From the IMG/VR virus record IMGVR_UViG_3300043466_001090, positions 1-62,472 of that record: a stretch of 62,472 nucleotides of DNA, one strand, 5' to 3'. The stretch is from a virus. The notes under the pieces are model-generated. The model was not told where the DNA came from. It did no database searches and saw nothing but the letters and a program-made list of their open reading frames with translations. Made by a program: the position numbers and the translations under genes. Of this stretch, positions 28,201-36,705 are shown piece by piece (position 1 is the first letter of the stretch; every line of letters starts with the position of its first letter).

Positions 28201-30138
28201 TTAAAATAATGAAAGCTGTGTTACTTTTTTGAAGGATACAGCTTGAATTCCTTCTATCTCTTTATAGATCTCTTCTAAATAATATCTTTTGTTTATATCA
28301 TAACTATCGAATGGTTTAGTAGCATCTAATTTGTTCACTGTTGTTTGCAGCCACTCACCAGATTCTACCTGGATCTCTCTTCCATCGTTATGACATTTCA
28401 CAAGCTTACTCCCATTACTAGATACATAATATCTAATTATTTTCTGTAGTTTGTTGTTAATAAGTTCTCCGTTAACTATTCTTCTTTCTTCAAAGTGCCA
28501 ACCACCCTTGGCTTTGACACCACCACAATAGTCTACTATGTCTTGGTTCTGATCTAGAAAGTCTTCAGGCTTAGTACCATGTACAAAATAAGCATAGATG
28601 GCTTTTGGTATAATAAGAAAAGACTTGTTCTTATGGAATGTAGCCACTTTCTTTTTAGCTAAGTCTTCCCATTCAAACGCACCTTTACATTTTACTTTAC
28701 CTCCTTTAGTGATAGCCATGTAGTTATTGACATCACGGATTATCATCTTACTATATTGGTCATGCTCTAGGGCTAGCTGTGTAAGCTTTTCCCATTCACC
28801 ACAAACTTTCATATAGTCATCCACTCTACTATCTGGTATCATCATCTCTAGACCATCTGTGTTCAACATAAGAGGTTGACACTCTGGAATAGCCAAACTT
28901 AACATCTCTGCAAGTTTTGATAATAGTAGCTGACCATTAATAGTAATCTGCATAGTCATTCTAGGATCATATAGGAAACTATTCTCGTCACCTGTTAATC
29001 CATATGTACTATTCAGGATAATCTTGTATACATAGTTCTTTGGGTCTGTCTTAGGAATCTTCTTTCTCTCTTCGAAGAACCACTCATACAGCTGATTAAA
29101 CTCTTTAGCTGGTAGATGCTCTGGATGAAAACCATTCTTGATAGCTAGATTAGGATAAAAACTAGTAACATCAGACGTCATTATTGTCCATCCTGGTTTA
29201 GCTTCATACACACCTGCTGATGTGGCACCATGGATACCACCTAAACCGTAGTCAGTCTTCACTCCCTTAAAGTTCATGCTATATTTAAATCCGTCTTTGG
29301 TAGATGTAATCACCTTAGTACGGAAATAGTCTAGCACTTTATTAAACTCAGGAGTTTTAAACTCCACATACGGTAGAATGCAATCTGCTAGTACAATATA
29401 ATCTCGTTTGGTTCTAAGCGTTTTAATATGAGCTTTGTCCCAACCAAGACGTTCTTGTAGAAAATAAAGAAATAGTTCTTTGGATATTCTAGGCTCAGAT
29501 GCTGAATATAAATCTATACCATATTCTTTAGTAAGTGTCTGCCTAAGTGCTATTTGTTCTTTAGAGTGATGAAGTATTTCTTTAGTTGAGAGTACGTCAT
29601 TAATACAATAGTCAATAACATCTTGTAATTGATTAGAATCTGTTATAGGTTGATAATGTGGATGAGGCATCTCTTCTACATTTCCCCAGTCCATGGAATA
29701 CTGTATCCACTTCAGGCTGCTCATCTTAGCTTTATTATCCCAATGATTAAGCTTAAACAAGTCTATCTGTTTAATCTTAAGCTTATAAGGAGCATAATCT
29801 AAGAAGACTCCCTTGTTGGATTTATCTATAACAGATTGTGCATAAGAATAAATATACTTAACTATATTTTCTATAGACTCTCTTAATAGATAAGTTTGAT
29901 TTTCATAGATCTTTTGTGTAATCTGAGCATCAAAGTTTAATCCATTAAAAGATATGTGCCATTCTTTCTTTGCAACACATGTGTTTAGAAACTTAACAAA
30001 CTCTGGAAAGTCATTTCTCTGTTCGCAAACAACGAACACTCTTTTTATATTTGGATCTTTATAGTGTTGAAATACTGCTATGAAACAATTACAGATAGTT
30101 TCATAGTCCATGATCCAGTGAGCTTTTTCTTCTTGCAT
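28201..30138 (-). CDS. Family B DNA polymerase with 3'-5' exonuclease
   Basis: The 645-residue protein shows the exonuclease motifs Exo I (DYET, Asp11/Glu13), Exo II (FNGLNFD, Asp70) and Exo III (Y177-C-I-N-D181). The polymerase motifs are A (DVTSFYPN, Asp323), B (K372-IILNSTYG) and C (LNTDG, Asp428). In motif C the usual DTD is NTD: Asn426 replaces the first aspartate while the second, more critical one is kept. At 645 residues it is compact compared with cellular PolB, as in many phages. It is the likely replicative polymerase, working with the DnaB-type helicase and primase encoded upstream. It is separated from the preceding gene by a terminator, so it may have its own promoter. Confidence 0.92.
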   Translation of the reverse strand: MQEEKAHWIMDYETICNCFIAVFQHYKDPNIKRVFVVCEQRNDFPEFVKFLNTCVAKKEWHISFNGLNFDAQITQKIYENQTYLLRESIENIVKYIYSYAQSVIDKSNKGVFLDYAPYKLKIKQIDLFKLNHWDNKAKMSSLKWIQYSMDWGNVEEMPHPHYQPITDSNQLQDVIDYCINDVLSTKEILHHSKEQIALRQTLTKEYGIDLYSASEPRISKELFLYFLQERLGWDKAHIKTLRTKRDYIVLADCILPYVEFKTPEFNKVLDYFRTKVITSTKDGFKYSMNFKGVKTDYGLGGIHGATSAGVYEAKPGWTIMTSDVTSFYPNLAIKNGFHPEHLPAKEFNQLYEWFFEERKKIPKTDPKNYVYKIILNSTYGLTGDENSFLYDPRMTMQITINGQLLLSKLAEMLSLAIPECQPLMLNTDGLEMMIPDSRVDDYMKVCGEWEKLTQLALEHDQYSKMIIRDVNNYMAITKGGKVKCKGAFEWEDLAKKKVATFHKNKSFLIIPKAIYAYFVHGTKPEDFLDQNQDIVDYCGGVKAKGGWHFEERRIVNGELINNKLQKIIRYYVSSNGSKLVKCHNDGREIQVESGEWLQTTVNKLDATKPFDSYDINKRYYLEEIYKEIEGIQAVSFKKVTQLSLF

Positions 30139-30182
30139 CTTCTATAGTGTTCAGTTAAGCTGTCCCCCCTTTACTAGAGCCA

Positions 30183-30206
30183 AAAAAAGCAGATGTAAAA
30201 TCTGCT
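30183..30206 (-). terminator. Rho-independent terminator
   Basis: The stem AGCAGA/TCTGCT (30188-30193 with 30201-30206) is followed on the minus strand by seven T. It lies between the 135-aa gene and the DNA polymerase gene, within a 95-base gap. Confidence 0.7.
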
Positions 30207-30233
30207 AGTTTTGGTTCACACAAAAACAAAGGA

Positions 30234-30641
30234 TTAAAGAGCAGTTAGGAGGTTGTTGGTTTGTGGGGCTTCAGTAGCAGCTGTGAAATATTGTTTGGTG
30301 TTAAACTCATCAGCGTTTATTGCAAACATTTTAATAAAGCTTTCTACTTCAGACATTTCTTCAATATAGTATTCGTAAAACGTTTCTAAAGTTTTACGCT
30401 CTTCTGCATAATCTTTACCATTTTCTCTTTTACCAATCTTCATTCTTTGAACGTCACCCATTTCAGTGAGCTTAGCTACCATGTGCATAGACTGTTTCTT
30501 TTGTTTTCCAATTACAGCTAACACTTTGCTATCCAGATCAAAGATACACTCGTTATAAGGAGCATCTTGTGAAGCTGGGATCATTTTAAAAGTCTTTCTA
30601 TTACCCCATGTAGAGGTGATAAGAATCATTGATTTGTTCAT
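30234..30641 (-). CDS. Conserved hypothetical protein, 135 aa
   Basis: A 135-residue soluble protein beginning MNKSMILITSTWGN, with a charged central region (KIGKRENGKDYAEERKTLE) and a Thr/Asn-rich C-terminus. No enzyme motif is recognised. It lies 22 bases after the 185-aa gene and ends at a terminator before the DNA polymerase, so it belongs to the replication operon. It may be an accessory factor, but no specific role can be read. Confidence 0.75.
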   Translation of the reverse strand: MNKSMILITSTWGNRKTFKMIPASQDAPYNECIFDLDSKVLAVIGKQKKQSMHMVAKLTEMGDVQRMKIGKRENGKDYAEERKTLETFYEYYIEEMSEVESFIKMFAINADEFNTKQYFTAATEAPQTNNLLTAL

Positions 30642-30663
30642 ACTAATTAGTTTAATAACAAAA

Positions 30664-31221
30664 TTATTGGTTTTCTTGTAAAACTTCCAAATTTTCTAAA
30701 GAAATTTTTAAAGTTTCTTTGTCTTTATTGCAAGGATTACATAACTCTCCTACATTTTTTAGGACGTCTACATCCATTTGTAAGAGATCTGCGTACTTAT
30801 TAAAGTATTCCTCAGGGTTTAAAAAGCTATGTAAATACTTATACTCACCTGAGTTTTCTCCATAATACATTCTTATAGCTCGTCTCAGCACAGTGGAAAA
30901 CTTAGAATACTTTCCAAGCATAAAATACAACCAATCATCTTTGTATAAGTAGAGATCAAATACATATATATTTTTAGATTCTGTATTTATCTTTTTTACA
31001 TAGAGAGGATTTGTAAGAATTTGTTGTTCTTCAAACACTTTGAACTTTTCAGTGTCAGATTTCTTAAAGACACATATTAGTTTCATGTCTTCAGGTGGTA
31101 TGACACCTTCTATAGATAGATAGGTATTTTCTGGTCCAAAGGTGGATTTCTTTATGCCTAATGCTGGATAGAGAAACGATTTAGACTTCTGAAAGTACTT
31201 GTTGTATAGTTTATCTATCAT
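30664..31221 (-). CDS. Hypothetical protein, 185 aa
   Basis: A 185-residue protein with many aromatic residues (YLYKDDWLYFMLGKYSKF) and a pair of cysteines near the end (LCNPCNKD). No family is recognised. It starts 11 bases after the RecE-like exonuclease stop and precedes the 135-aa gene, so it is part of the replication/recombination operon. Confidence 0.75.
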   Translation of the reverse strand: MIDKLYNKYFQKSKSFLYPALGIKKSTFGPENTYLSIEGVIPPEDMKLICVFKKSDTEKFKVFEEQQILTNPLYVKKINTESKNIYVFDLYLYKDDWLYFMLGKYSKFSTVLRRAIRMYYGENSGEYKYLHSFLNPEEYFNKYADLLQMDVDVLKNVGELCNPCNKDKETLKISLENLEVLQENQ

Positions 31222-31232
31222 GACTTGTTTAT

Positions 31233-32261
31233 TTACAGGCGTACCTTACCTATTGCAAACTCATAAGGAAGATCATACCTTTTGTTTATATAATGCCACT
31301 CTGCTTTATTTAAAGCCTCTTCAAGTTTTCCCAACCATAGATTTAATGTCTGCTCAGAAACTTCAAAAGGATAGACAGAATAGTTCTTATCAATCACTAC
31401 GAAGTTAAATTTTAAATCATATCCTTGATTAATCAAGTGTGAATATTTAGTAACTACCAAGCTTGTATATATAGCTGCTTGAAGTCCGTAGTTATAATAT
31501 TCAACTGATTCTGGAAAGTCTTTTAAGTCTTTACTAGTGGTCTTTACATCATTAATATACAGAATTTTTTTGTCATGATCAATAACTAAATTGTCCACAA
31601 TTCCTTTAAGACCAAATGGTTTTCCATTTATTTTACAATTTAACTGTAGCTCGTTTAAAACTTCTACATTATCAAACTCAGATGGGTTACATCCTATAAG
31701 TTTACATATAGCTTTATCAGTTTTAATTAGTTCTACAGCATTGTGACAGAAGTCATAAGTCTCTTGATCTAATAATGTCTTACCACCTTTAGCCTTAAGA
31801 AAGTTCCAATAGTTTTCACATTCTACAGTGAGTATTTTATCTAGTCTTTGTTGATCCGTCTTAAGATTCTGATGGTAGTTCATGTCTTTCATGACATCTA
31901 AAACAGCATCGTCAAATTGTTGAAGCTCTGATCTTTGATCACCGTGTTTGAGTAGTTCTTGATGATGAGCAAACACTCTATCTATAACTATTCTTGGATT
32001 ACCTGTTGGTAGATTAGCTGGGCTAACCATAAACTGCTCATTAAACTTTTCTGGTTCTAGTAATAATCCATGAATAATTTTTCCATGAACTAAATGAGCA
32101 TCTAATCTTTCTTCTTTATTTCCAAGTACATATAGCTGATAAAAAACTACAGGATTCCAAAGTAGTTTGTTAAGACTACTATAAGAAAACTCAAACTGTC
32201 TGCTATAGAATCCTTGTTCTAGGATTTCTACAGATTCATTCATCAAATCTTCTAGCTCCAT
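31233..32261 (-). CDS. RecE/Cas4-like PD-(D/E)XK exonuclease
   Basis: The 342-residue protein has the order of motifs of phage exonuclease VIII-like nucleases: FSYSSLNKLLWNP, GKIIHGLLLEP (His64), VDNLVID (Asp223), INDVKTT (Asp238-Val-Lys240) and YYNYGLQAAIY (Gln261). These are the active-site residues of the PD-(D/E)XK fold. It would resect double-stranded ends to give single strands for the Sak4-like recombinase and SSB-like protein encoded upstream. Its start overlaps a 40-aa gene by 10 bases. Confidence 0.87.
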   Translation of the reverse strand: MELEDLMNESVEILEQGFYSRQFEFSYSSLNKLLWNPVVFYQLYVLGNKEERLDAHLVHGKIIHGLLLEPEKFNEQFMVSPANLPTGNPRIVIDRVFAHHQELLKHGDQRSELQQFDDAVLDVMKDMNYHQNLKTDQQRLDKILTVECENYWNFLKAKGGKTLLDQETYDFCHNAVELIKTDKAICKLIGCNPSEFDNVEVLNELQLNCKINGKPFGLKGIVDNLVIDHDKKILYINDVKTTSKDLKDFPESVEYYNYGLQAAIYTSLVVTKYSHLINQGYDLKFNFVVIDKNYSVYPFEVSEQTLNLWLGKLEEALNKAEWHYINKRYDLPYEFAIGKVRL

Positions 32262-32374
32262 ACTTTTAAATCTTTTAATAATTTTCTAATTCTTTTTGCA
32301 GTTTCTTTGTCCTTAGTTAGAGCCTCTTCATACTCTAAGAATTCTATAAGTTTTTCTAAATCTGTCTTTGACAT
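32252..32374 (-). CDS. Small charged helical protein, 40 aa
   Basis: The frame encodes 40 residues starting MSKTDLEKLIEFLEYEE and ending LLKDLKVWS, almost all predicted helix. It overlaps the 70-aa gene upstream by 19 bases and the exonuclease start downstream by 10 bases, and it fills what would otherwise be an odd gap in a tightly packed operon. Function unknown. Confidence 0.6.
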   Translation of the reverse strand: MSKTDLEKLIEFLEYEEALTKDKETAKRIRKLLKDLKVWS

Positions 32375-32568
32375 AATTTTCTAATTTGTTTTCCTAAATC
32401 TCCATCATTTGGATAGTTCTTAGCAAGACTACTTAGTGATGAAGCCATTGGACTTGGTTTACTATTACTTTCTAAAGCATCTGCAATACGTTCTAACTGT
32501 CTAGCTATTTCAGGAAGAGTGTGTTCTATAAGTCTCTTTCCCATTACTGTGTTATGTAGTTCTGCCAT
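32356..32568 (-). CDS. Hypothetical protein, 70 aa
   Basis: A 70-residue protein with a helical heptad-like segment (LPEIARQLERIADALES) and a Ser/Pro linker. It overlaps both neighbours (17 and 19 bases). No family is recognised. The segment could mediate oligomer formation. Confidence 0.65.
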   Translation of the reverse strand: MAELHNTVMGKRLIEHTLPEIARQLERIADALESNSKPSPMASSLSSLAKNYPNDGDLGKQIRKLCQRQI

Positions 32569-32740
32569 CTTTTTCTGTTAAGTGTTTAAACTTTTTCCAG
32601 TCTGTTTCTGGAAGATAAAATATTAAAGATTCTATAGAGCAAAGTTCTAAAAGTTCTTCCATAGCTTCATATTCACCACAGTGAACATCTACCTTTATTT
32701 GTTCTATTACTGTTTCTATAAGGTCATCTTTAGTTTTCAT
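32552..32740 (-). CDS. Small acidic conserved phage protein, 62 aa
   Basis: The 62 residues begin MKTKDDLIETVIEQIKVDV and continue with EYEAMEELLELC. Similar small acidic helical proteins (E-x-V-I-E-Q-I-K-x-D, followed by E-x-L) occur in many phages with unknown function. It overlaps ThyX by 11 bases. Confidence 0.7.
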   Translation of the reverse strand: MKTKDDLIETVIEQIKVDVHCGEYEAMEELLELCSIESLIFYLPETDWKKFKHLTEKDGRTT

Positions 32741-33365
32741 AACCCCATGCTTTCAATGTTTCTTTAAATGGTGATCCAGGAATCTCTTGTACAAGCTTTA
32801 ACATGTTTGCTGCTATTTCTCTAATCTCAACCTGAGCATGTTCTGACATTCTGAGTTTCAAGAAGTTAGCAAAGCTTCTCATGTTAAACTGTACATCTGC
32901 TTGTATCTGAGAGTTGTATGTCTTAAAGAATCTAGCTGATTCCTTAGCTCTTTTTCTACCCAAAACAGGTGTCCAGTGTTCTAAAGCTTTGTGATAGAGT
33001 TCATTAGATTTTTTAGTAAACTCTTCAAGCTCATTATAAAATTTCCAATATCCATTACTTTTCCAATCTTCAGGTAGATAGTATTTATCTTCCTTTAACT
33101 CTTTGTATCTAGCTGATTCAGCATTAATAGAAGCTATCCTGTGCTTAAGAAGATGAATGTGTGACGCTATGTCACAGTTTACTAAAAAGTGAACTGTTCC
33201 TTTTTCAAAAGGAGTTTCATGTCCTTCTGACCAAAGCATATTTATAAGCTTGGGGATACGTTGTTTCTTTTCATCTGTAAGTTCTCTGGATGTACTAGTC
33301 CATGCTGAACAAGCTATAATCTCATCTGAGCCATAGTAGCCTAATAATTCTACTGTGTTGTTCAT
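32730..33365 (-). CDS. thyX: Flavin-dependent thymidylate synthase
   Basis: The 211-residue protein carries the ThyX motif KHRIASINAESARY (residues 74-87), corresponding to RHRxxSxNxxSxRY; Ser79 is at the position that holds dUMP. The first Arg of the motif is Lys here. It makes dTMP from dUMP using FAD, NADPH and methylene-tetrahydrofolate, in series with dCTP deaminase in the same strand block. Its start overlaps the HNH gene stop by 4 bases. Confidence 0.93.
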   Translation of the reverse strand: MNNTVELLGYYGSDEIIACSAWTSTSRELTDEKKQRIPKLINMLWSEGHETPFEKGTVHFLVNCDIASHIHLLKHRIASINAESARYKELKEDKYYLPEDWKSNGYWKFYNELEEFTKKSNELYHKALEHWTPVLGRKRAKESARFFKTYNSQIQADVQFNMRSFANFLKLRMSEHAQVEIREIAANMLKLVQEIPGSPFKETLKAWGYEN

Positions 33366-33754
33366 TTTTTTGTTTTTTCTAATTGGGTTTTCTTATCATG
33401 ACATGTAGTGCAAAGTACTTGAAGATTATCCACCTCACAGAAGAGTCTTTCTACAAATCCTGGAAGATCATCCGCACATCTTAATGTACCAGCTGGTATT
33501 CTATGATCTACGTTAATCTTCTTATCAGGAAACCAGTTAAGACATTCTGCACACTGATACTCAAACTTTTGTCTTTTAAGTGGACCTGTATATGCTCGTT
33601 TAGCTTTTGCTTTAGCTTGGGCTATAGGCTTCCACCATCTAGACTTTTGTCTAAGTGCAGATCTTATAAAACTCCAGAACGCAGATTCCGTCATGGTACC
33701 TGCATTCCGAGTTTTGGGTGTTTGGGTTTTTCTTGTAACTTTCTTCTTAGCCAT
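33362..33754 (-). CDS. HNH endonuclease
   Basis: The 130-residue protein has a basic N-terminus (KKKVTRKTQTPKTR) and a C-terminal HNH domain: Cys68-x2-Cys71, Asp83-His84, Asn110, Cys115-x2-Cys118-His119. The cysteines bind structural zinc and the His/Asn residues form the beta-beta-alpha metal site. It lies between primase and thyX, overlapping both, so it is part of the operon and not an inserted homing gene that breaks a neighbour. It may act in recombination or degradation of host DNA. Confidence 0.85.
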   Translation of the reverse strand: MAKKKVTRKTQTPKTRNAGTMTESAFWSFIRSALRQKSRWWKPIAQAKAKAKRAYTGPLKRQKFEYQCAECLNWFPDKKINVDHRIPAGTLRCADDLPGFVERLFCEVDNLQVLCTTCHDKKTQLEKTKK

Positions 33755-34718
33755 TCTGTATTTTTTTGTCTAAGATAGGAACTAATCTGTTACGAACTTC
33801 TTTAGCTCCAAAGTCTTTTATACTATCGGATACATCTTTACTCATAGGTAGAACGGCCAATTTTACAAAAGGATACTTCTCTTTATACTTTTTCATAGAT
33901 TCCAAACCAGCGTCATCATTATCAAAAAGTAGAATGATGTTTTTAAACTTCTCAGATAGATCATTCATTATATCTTCCTTTAGCATTGTATTTTCACTAT
34001 CAGGAGCTATAACGTCTATATCAAGCTTAAGAGATTTAATAGACATTGCATCTTTAAGACTAGATGTAATAACTAGATTGGGATGTTTATGAAGCTGTTC
34101 CATTCCCTGGACATAACTAACCACTTTGATAAATTTTTTATCAAGAGTTTTAGGTTGATATATCTTATAGAGTGTACCATCTTCTTTGAAATAACCATAA
34201 AGATAAAGTCCTTTTATGCAGAGCTCATTATCATCTTTGGTCATACAATAACTTTCCAAAGGTTTTACATGATGCTCTTCTAGTAGCTTAGACCCAATAT
34301 TAAACTGAGTCCAGAAATACTGATCTTGGGTACTCCACTTTCTAATCTTAAAACTTGTCACTTTATATTTACTAGCTTGTTTGAATTCTTTAATGTCATA
34401 GCCTCCATTGTTATGGAGAACATAGTCATTATACTTTTCTACAACTAGTTTACAAGCTTGGTGATAAGAAAGATCAAGAAGTAGTTTAACCATCTCTATA
34501 CCAGATCCTCCCTTTCCTGTAGAGAAATCTTTGAATTTATATACCTTTTGTCCATCTACATAAATGCACATACTTGGCGTGCGTTCTTTAGGATTGAACA
34601 TACTTTTTATTTTAACATCCTGACCCGTTAGTTTTTCTTTAAGGGAACAGAAATGTTCAAATACAAAGGACGCAGGTACGTCTTTTACATCATGGACTAA
34701 ATTTTTAATTTTAAACAT
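33747..34718 (-). CDS. DnaG-type primase (Toprim domain)
   Basis: The 323-residue protein has a primase N-terminal part (KFKDFSTGKGGSGIEMVKLL, residues 61-80) and a Toprim domain with LVITSSLKDAM (215-225) and LLFDNDDAG (263-271). The acidic DxD (Asp266, Asp268) is present, but the Glu normally found in the first Toprim motif (T-E-G-x-x-D) is replaced by Ser219/Ser220. No N-terminal CHC2 zinc finger is evident. It would lay down primers for the family B polymerase. It overlaps the HNH gene by 8 bases. Confidence 0.85.
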   Translation of the reverse strand: MFKIKNLVHDVKDVPASFVFEHFCSLKEKLTGQDVKIKSMFNPKERTPSMCIYVDGQKVYKFKDFSTGKGGSGIEMVKLLLDLSYHQACKLVVEKYNDYVLHNNGGYDIKEFKQASKYKVTSFKIRKWSTQDQYFWTQFNIGSKLLEEHHVKPLESYCMTKDDNELCIKGLYLYGYFKEDGTLYKIYQPKTLDKKFIKVVSYVQGMEQLHKHPNLVITSSLKDAMSIKSLKLDIDVIAPDSENTMLKEDIMNDLSEKFKNIILLFDNDDAGLESMKKYKEKYPFVKLAVLPMSKDVSDSIKDFGAKEVRNRLVPILDKKIQNG

Positions 34719-34730
34719 AACTTATTTAAA

Positions 34731-34758
34731 TTAAAAGAGGGGAATGTAGAAACACCCC
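34731..34758 (-). terminator. Probable terminator with an internal mismatch
   Basis: On the minus strand GGGG-TGT-TTCT-ACA-TT-CCCC, followed by TCTTTTAATTT, forms a hairpin with a 2-base bulge, 30 bases after the SSB-like gene. The apical ten bases TGTAGAAACA (plus strand) are identical to those of the terminator at 56388-56419. Confidence 0.45.
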
Positions 34759-34787
34759 CCGATCTATCCACGTATGAGAAAAAAAGA

Positions 34788-35402
34788 TTACATGCTAAAG
34801 TCATCATTACCAGCTGGTTCAAAACCAGAAATAGTTTTGTTTTCTAATGCTCTGTAATGATATTTATTATTCTTATCAAACTTCTCAAGTTTGTTCTCAT
34901 CTAAAGATACAAACTTATATTTTGGCAAAGACAATTTAATAACTGTTTTACCGTTATACTCTTCTTCTTGACCTTTCAAAAAGAAATAAGCATCATGTCC
35001 TTTGAGAATAGCTACAGTCTTTGCAACCCACTCTTCCAGACTTTCAGCAGATACTTTGTTAACATCTTCTCTTACACCCAGTTGGTCTGCAATAACAGTG
35101 AGCTTGTACATAATCTCATTCTTCATAACGTTTGGTTCGTTATGTTGATCAGTCCATGTAGTTGCCATAACCTTAGAAGACTGACCTTTAAACTTAGGTC
35201 CGTTTTCTTCGTTACGGTCTACCAACCAACCTTCAAAGTTTTCCAACTCTGGTCCTTCTAGAACCAGTTCCAATGCTTTCTTTCCAGTGTTTTTAGATTC
35301 TCTAACTTGTGCACTGTGGATGTGAGCATAAACTACTCCAGCTTGTAATGACTTAGGAATTCCTCCTCCTTGTTTGACATCTTGTCCTTGTGTACTAAAC
35401 AT
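34788..35402 (-). CDS. Single-stranded DNA-binding protein (SSB-like)
   Basis: The 204-residue protein looks like an OB-fold SSB of crAss-like phages: beta-rich core (GVVYAHIHSAQVRESKNTGK and KALELVLEGPELENF), a long variable middle, and a short acidic, hydrophobic tail (GNDDFSM) like the protein-binding tip of bacterial SSBs. It follows the Sak4-like ATPase by 22 bases and precedes the primase, which fits a replication and recombination role. The call rests on pattern and context; there is no diagnostic catalytic residue. Confidence 0.72.
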   Translation of the reverse strand: MFSTQGQDVKQGGGIPKSLQAGVVYAHIHSAQVRESKNTGKKALELVLEGPELENFEGWLVDRNEENGPKFKGQSSKVMATTWTDQHNEPNVMKNEIMYKLTVIADQLGVREDVNKVSAESLEEWVAKTVAILKGHDAYFFLKGQEEEYNGKTVIKLSLPKYKFVSLDENKLEKFDKNNKYHYRALENKTISGFEPAGNDDFSM

Positions 35403-35424
35403 GTGTTTAAATTTTAAATGGTTA

Positions 35425-36108
35425 TTAATTCTCGTAGTTAATAATAGCTTGTCTTACATACTCTAAATCATTTAAGATCTCAAAGGTAGGGAACATATCC
35501 TTAGGAGACTTACATGTATTCTCACCATTGGTTTGAGTTTCAAATACATAACGTATCACACCGTCTTTGTTCTTCTTGGCTTTACCAAACAAAACTATGG
35601 AAAAAAGTCCTTCCAACGTAAGTTTTTCATCAACCATTCTTCCAATAGTTTTTGCTTTAAACTTACGTTTACCTTCTAAATCCGTAGCTTCTTCAGCATG
35701 AGTGAGGAAGAAGATCATTAAGTCTTCTCTAAGATCCTTTGGCATCCTTGCTATTCTAGCTAAGTGTGCACCGATCTTAGTGAACTTTTCATAACCTTTC
35801 TCATCAGCCTTATCAAAGAATTCAAAGCTTGACATATACTGAAAGTCATCCACTACAATAGTTTTGATTTCAGGACGTTTCTCACTTACATACTTTAGAC
35901 AAGCCTCAATGCTTTCAGGATTACATTTGTCGTACATGTTACCACCTGGATTATCCTTACTCCATAGTGTGTACTTGGTTTTCCAACCTCTAAAAGGAAG
36001 GGGTTTGTTCGCAACGTTTACAATAAACGTTTCTTTGGGGTTTAAAGTCTCAATACTGGTAGATTTCCCAGCACCAGACTCAGCAATAATTAAGATCCCT
36101 TGTGCCAT
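35425..36108 (-). CDS. Sak4-like RecA-fold ATPase
   Basis: The 227-residue protein has a P-loop AESGAGKST (residues 9-17) right at the N-terminus, a Walker B-like strand (TIVVDDFQYM) and a polar strand with a sensor (FFLTHAEE). This is the arrangement of phage Sak4 single-strand annealing/recombination ATPases, which work with a phage SSB. An SSB-like gene follows immediately and a RecE-like nuclease lies in the same operon, completing a recombination module. Confidence 0.85.
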   Translation of the reverse strand: MAQGILIIAESGAGKSTSIETLNPKETFIVNVANKPLPFRGWKTKYTLWSKDNPGGNMYDKCNPESIEACLKYVSEKRPEIKTIVVDDFQYMSSFEFFDKADEKGYEKFTKIGAHLARIARMPKDLREDLMIFFLTHAEEATDLEGKRKFKAKTIGRMVDEKLTLEGLFSIVLFGKAKKNKDGVIRYVFETQTNGENTCKSPKDMFPTFEILNDLEYVRQAIINYEN

Positions 36109-36113
36109 ATGTG

Positions 36114-36686
36114 TTATTTATTGTTTTTAATTAACTCATTTAACCAAGTCTTTGCACTAACTGGTCTACCTGTTTGTATAGCAAAATAGTCTCTTATAGT
36201 CATTTCACTATAAGGAGCATCTTCCATAGGGGCAGGAGCTTTATAAGCTACTTCAGGTGTAAAAGATTTAGCTAACACTTTGTCACTACTAGTTACAGCA
36301 GAAGACTTACTAATAAAAACGGCTTGTTCGTTCACCACTCTTAGTTCATCTAATGGTACAAGATAAGATCCTTTTTCATTAAGTTCAAACTCTTCCTCAA
36401 AAGAACTACTTGGTGCCACTCTATACACTTTACGTTCAGAGTCAATAGGATCTAAGCTTCTATTGATTAACTCAAAGAAGAAACCTTTTTCTTTCTTAAA
36501 CTCTGATGCAAAAATACCTACCACCATTCTACCTTGATCGTCATAGAATGGCATTTTCATGTTGAAGTCTGTCTTGGCTATTTCAAGATCTTTGATGAGT
36601 TCTTGATGATAGCTACGGATAGCTTCTAATTTTGATTTTTTCCAAGCATCATGTGACACTTGATCTGACAGTTGAAATGTTGACAT
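36114..36686 (-). CDS. Hypothetical replication-operon protein, 190 aa
   Basis: The start was set at the ATG at 36686 (MSTFQLSDQV) and not further upstream, because that avoids a 137-base overlap with the helicase and leaves a 19-base gap. The 190-residue protein is acidic, contains PFYDDQGRMVVGIFASEFKK and ends with TWLNELIKNNK. No family is recognised. Its place between the helicase and the Sak4-like ATPase suggests an accessory factor for replication. Confidence 0.75.
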   Translation of the reverse strand: MSTFQLSDQVSHDAWKKSKLEAIRSYHQELIKDLEIAKTDFNMKMPFYDDQGRMVVGIFASEFKKEKGFFFELINRSLDPIDSERKVYRVAPSSSFEEEFELNEKGSYLVPLDELRVVNEQAVFISKSSAVTSSDKVLAKSFTPEVAYKAPAPMEDAPYSEMTIRDYFAIQTGRPVSAKTWLNELIKNNK

Positions 36687-36705
36687 GTTTGTTGTGATTT
36701 TGTAG

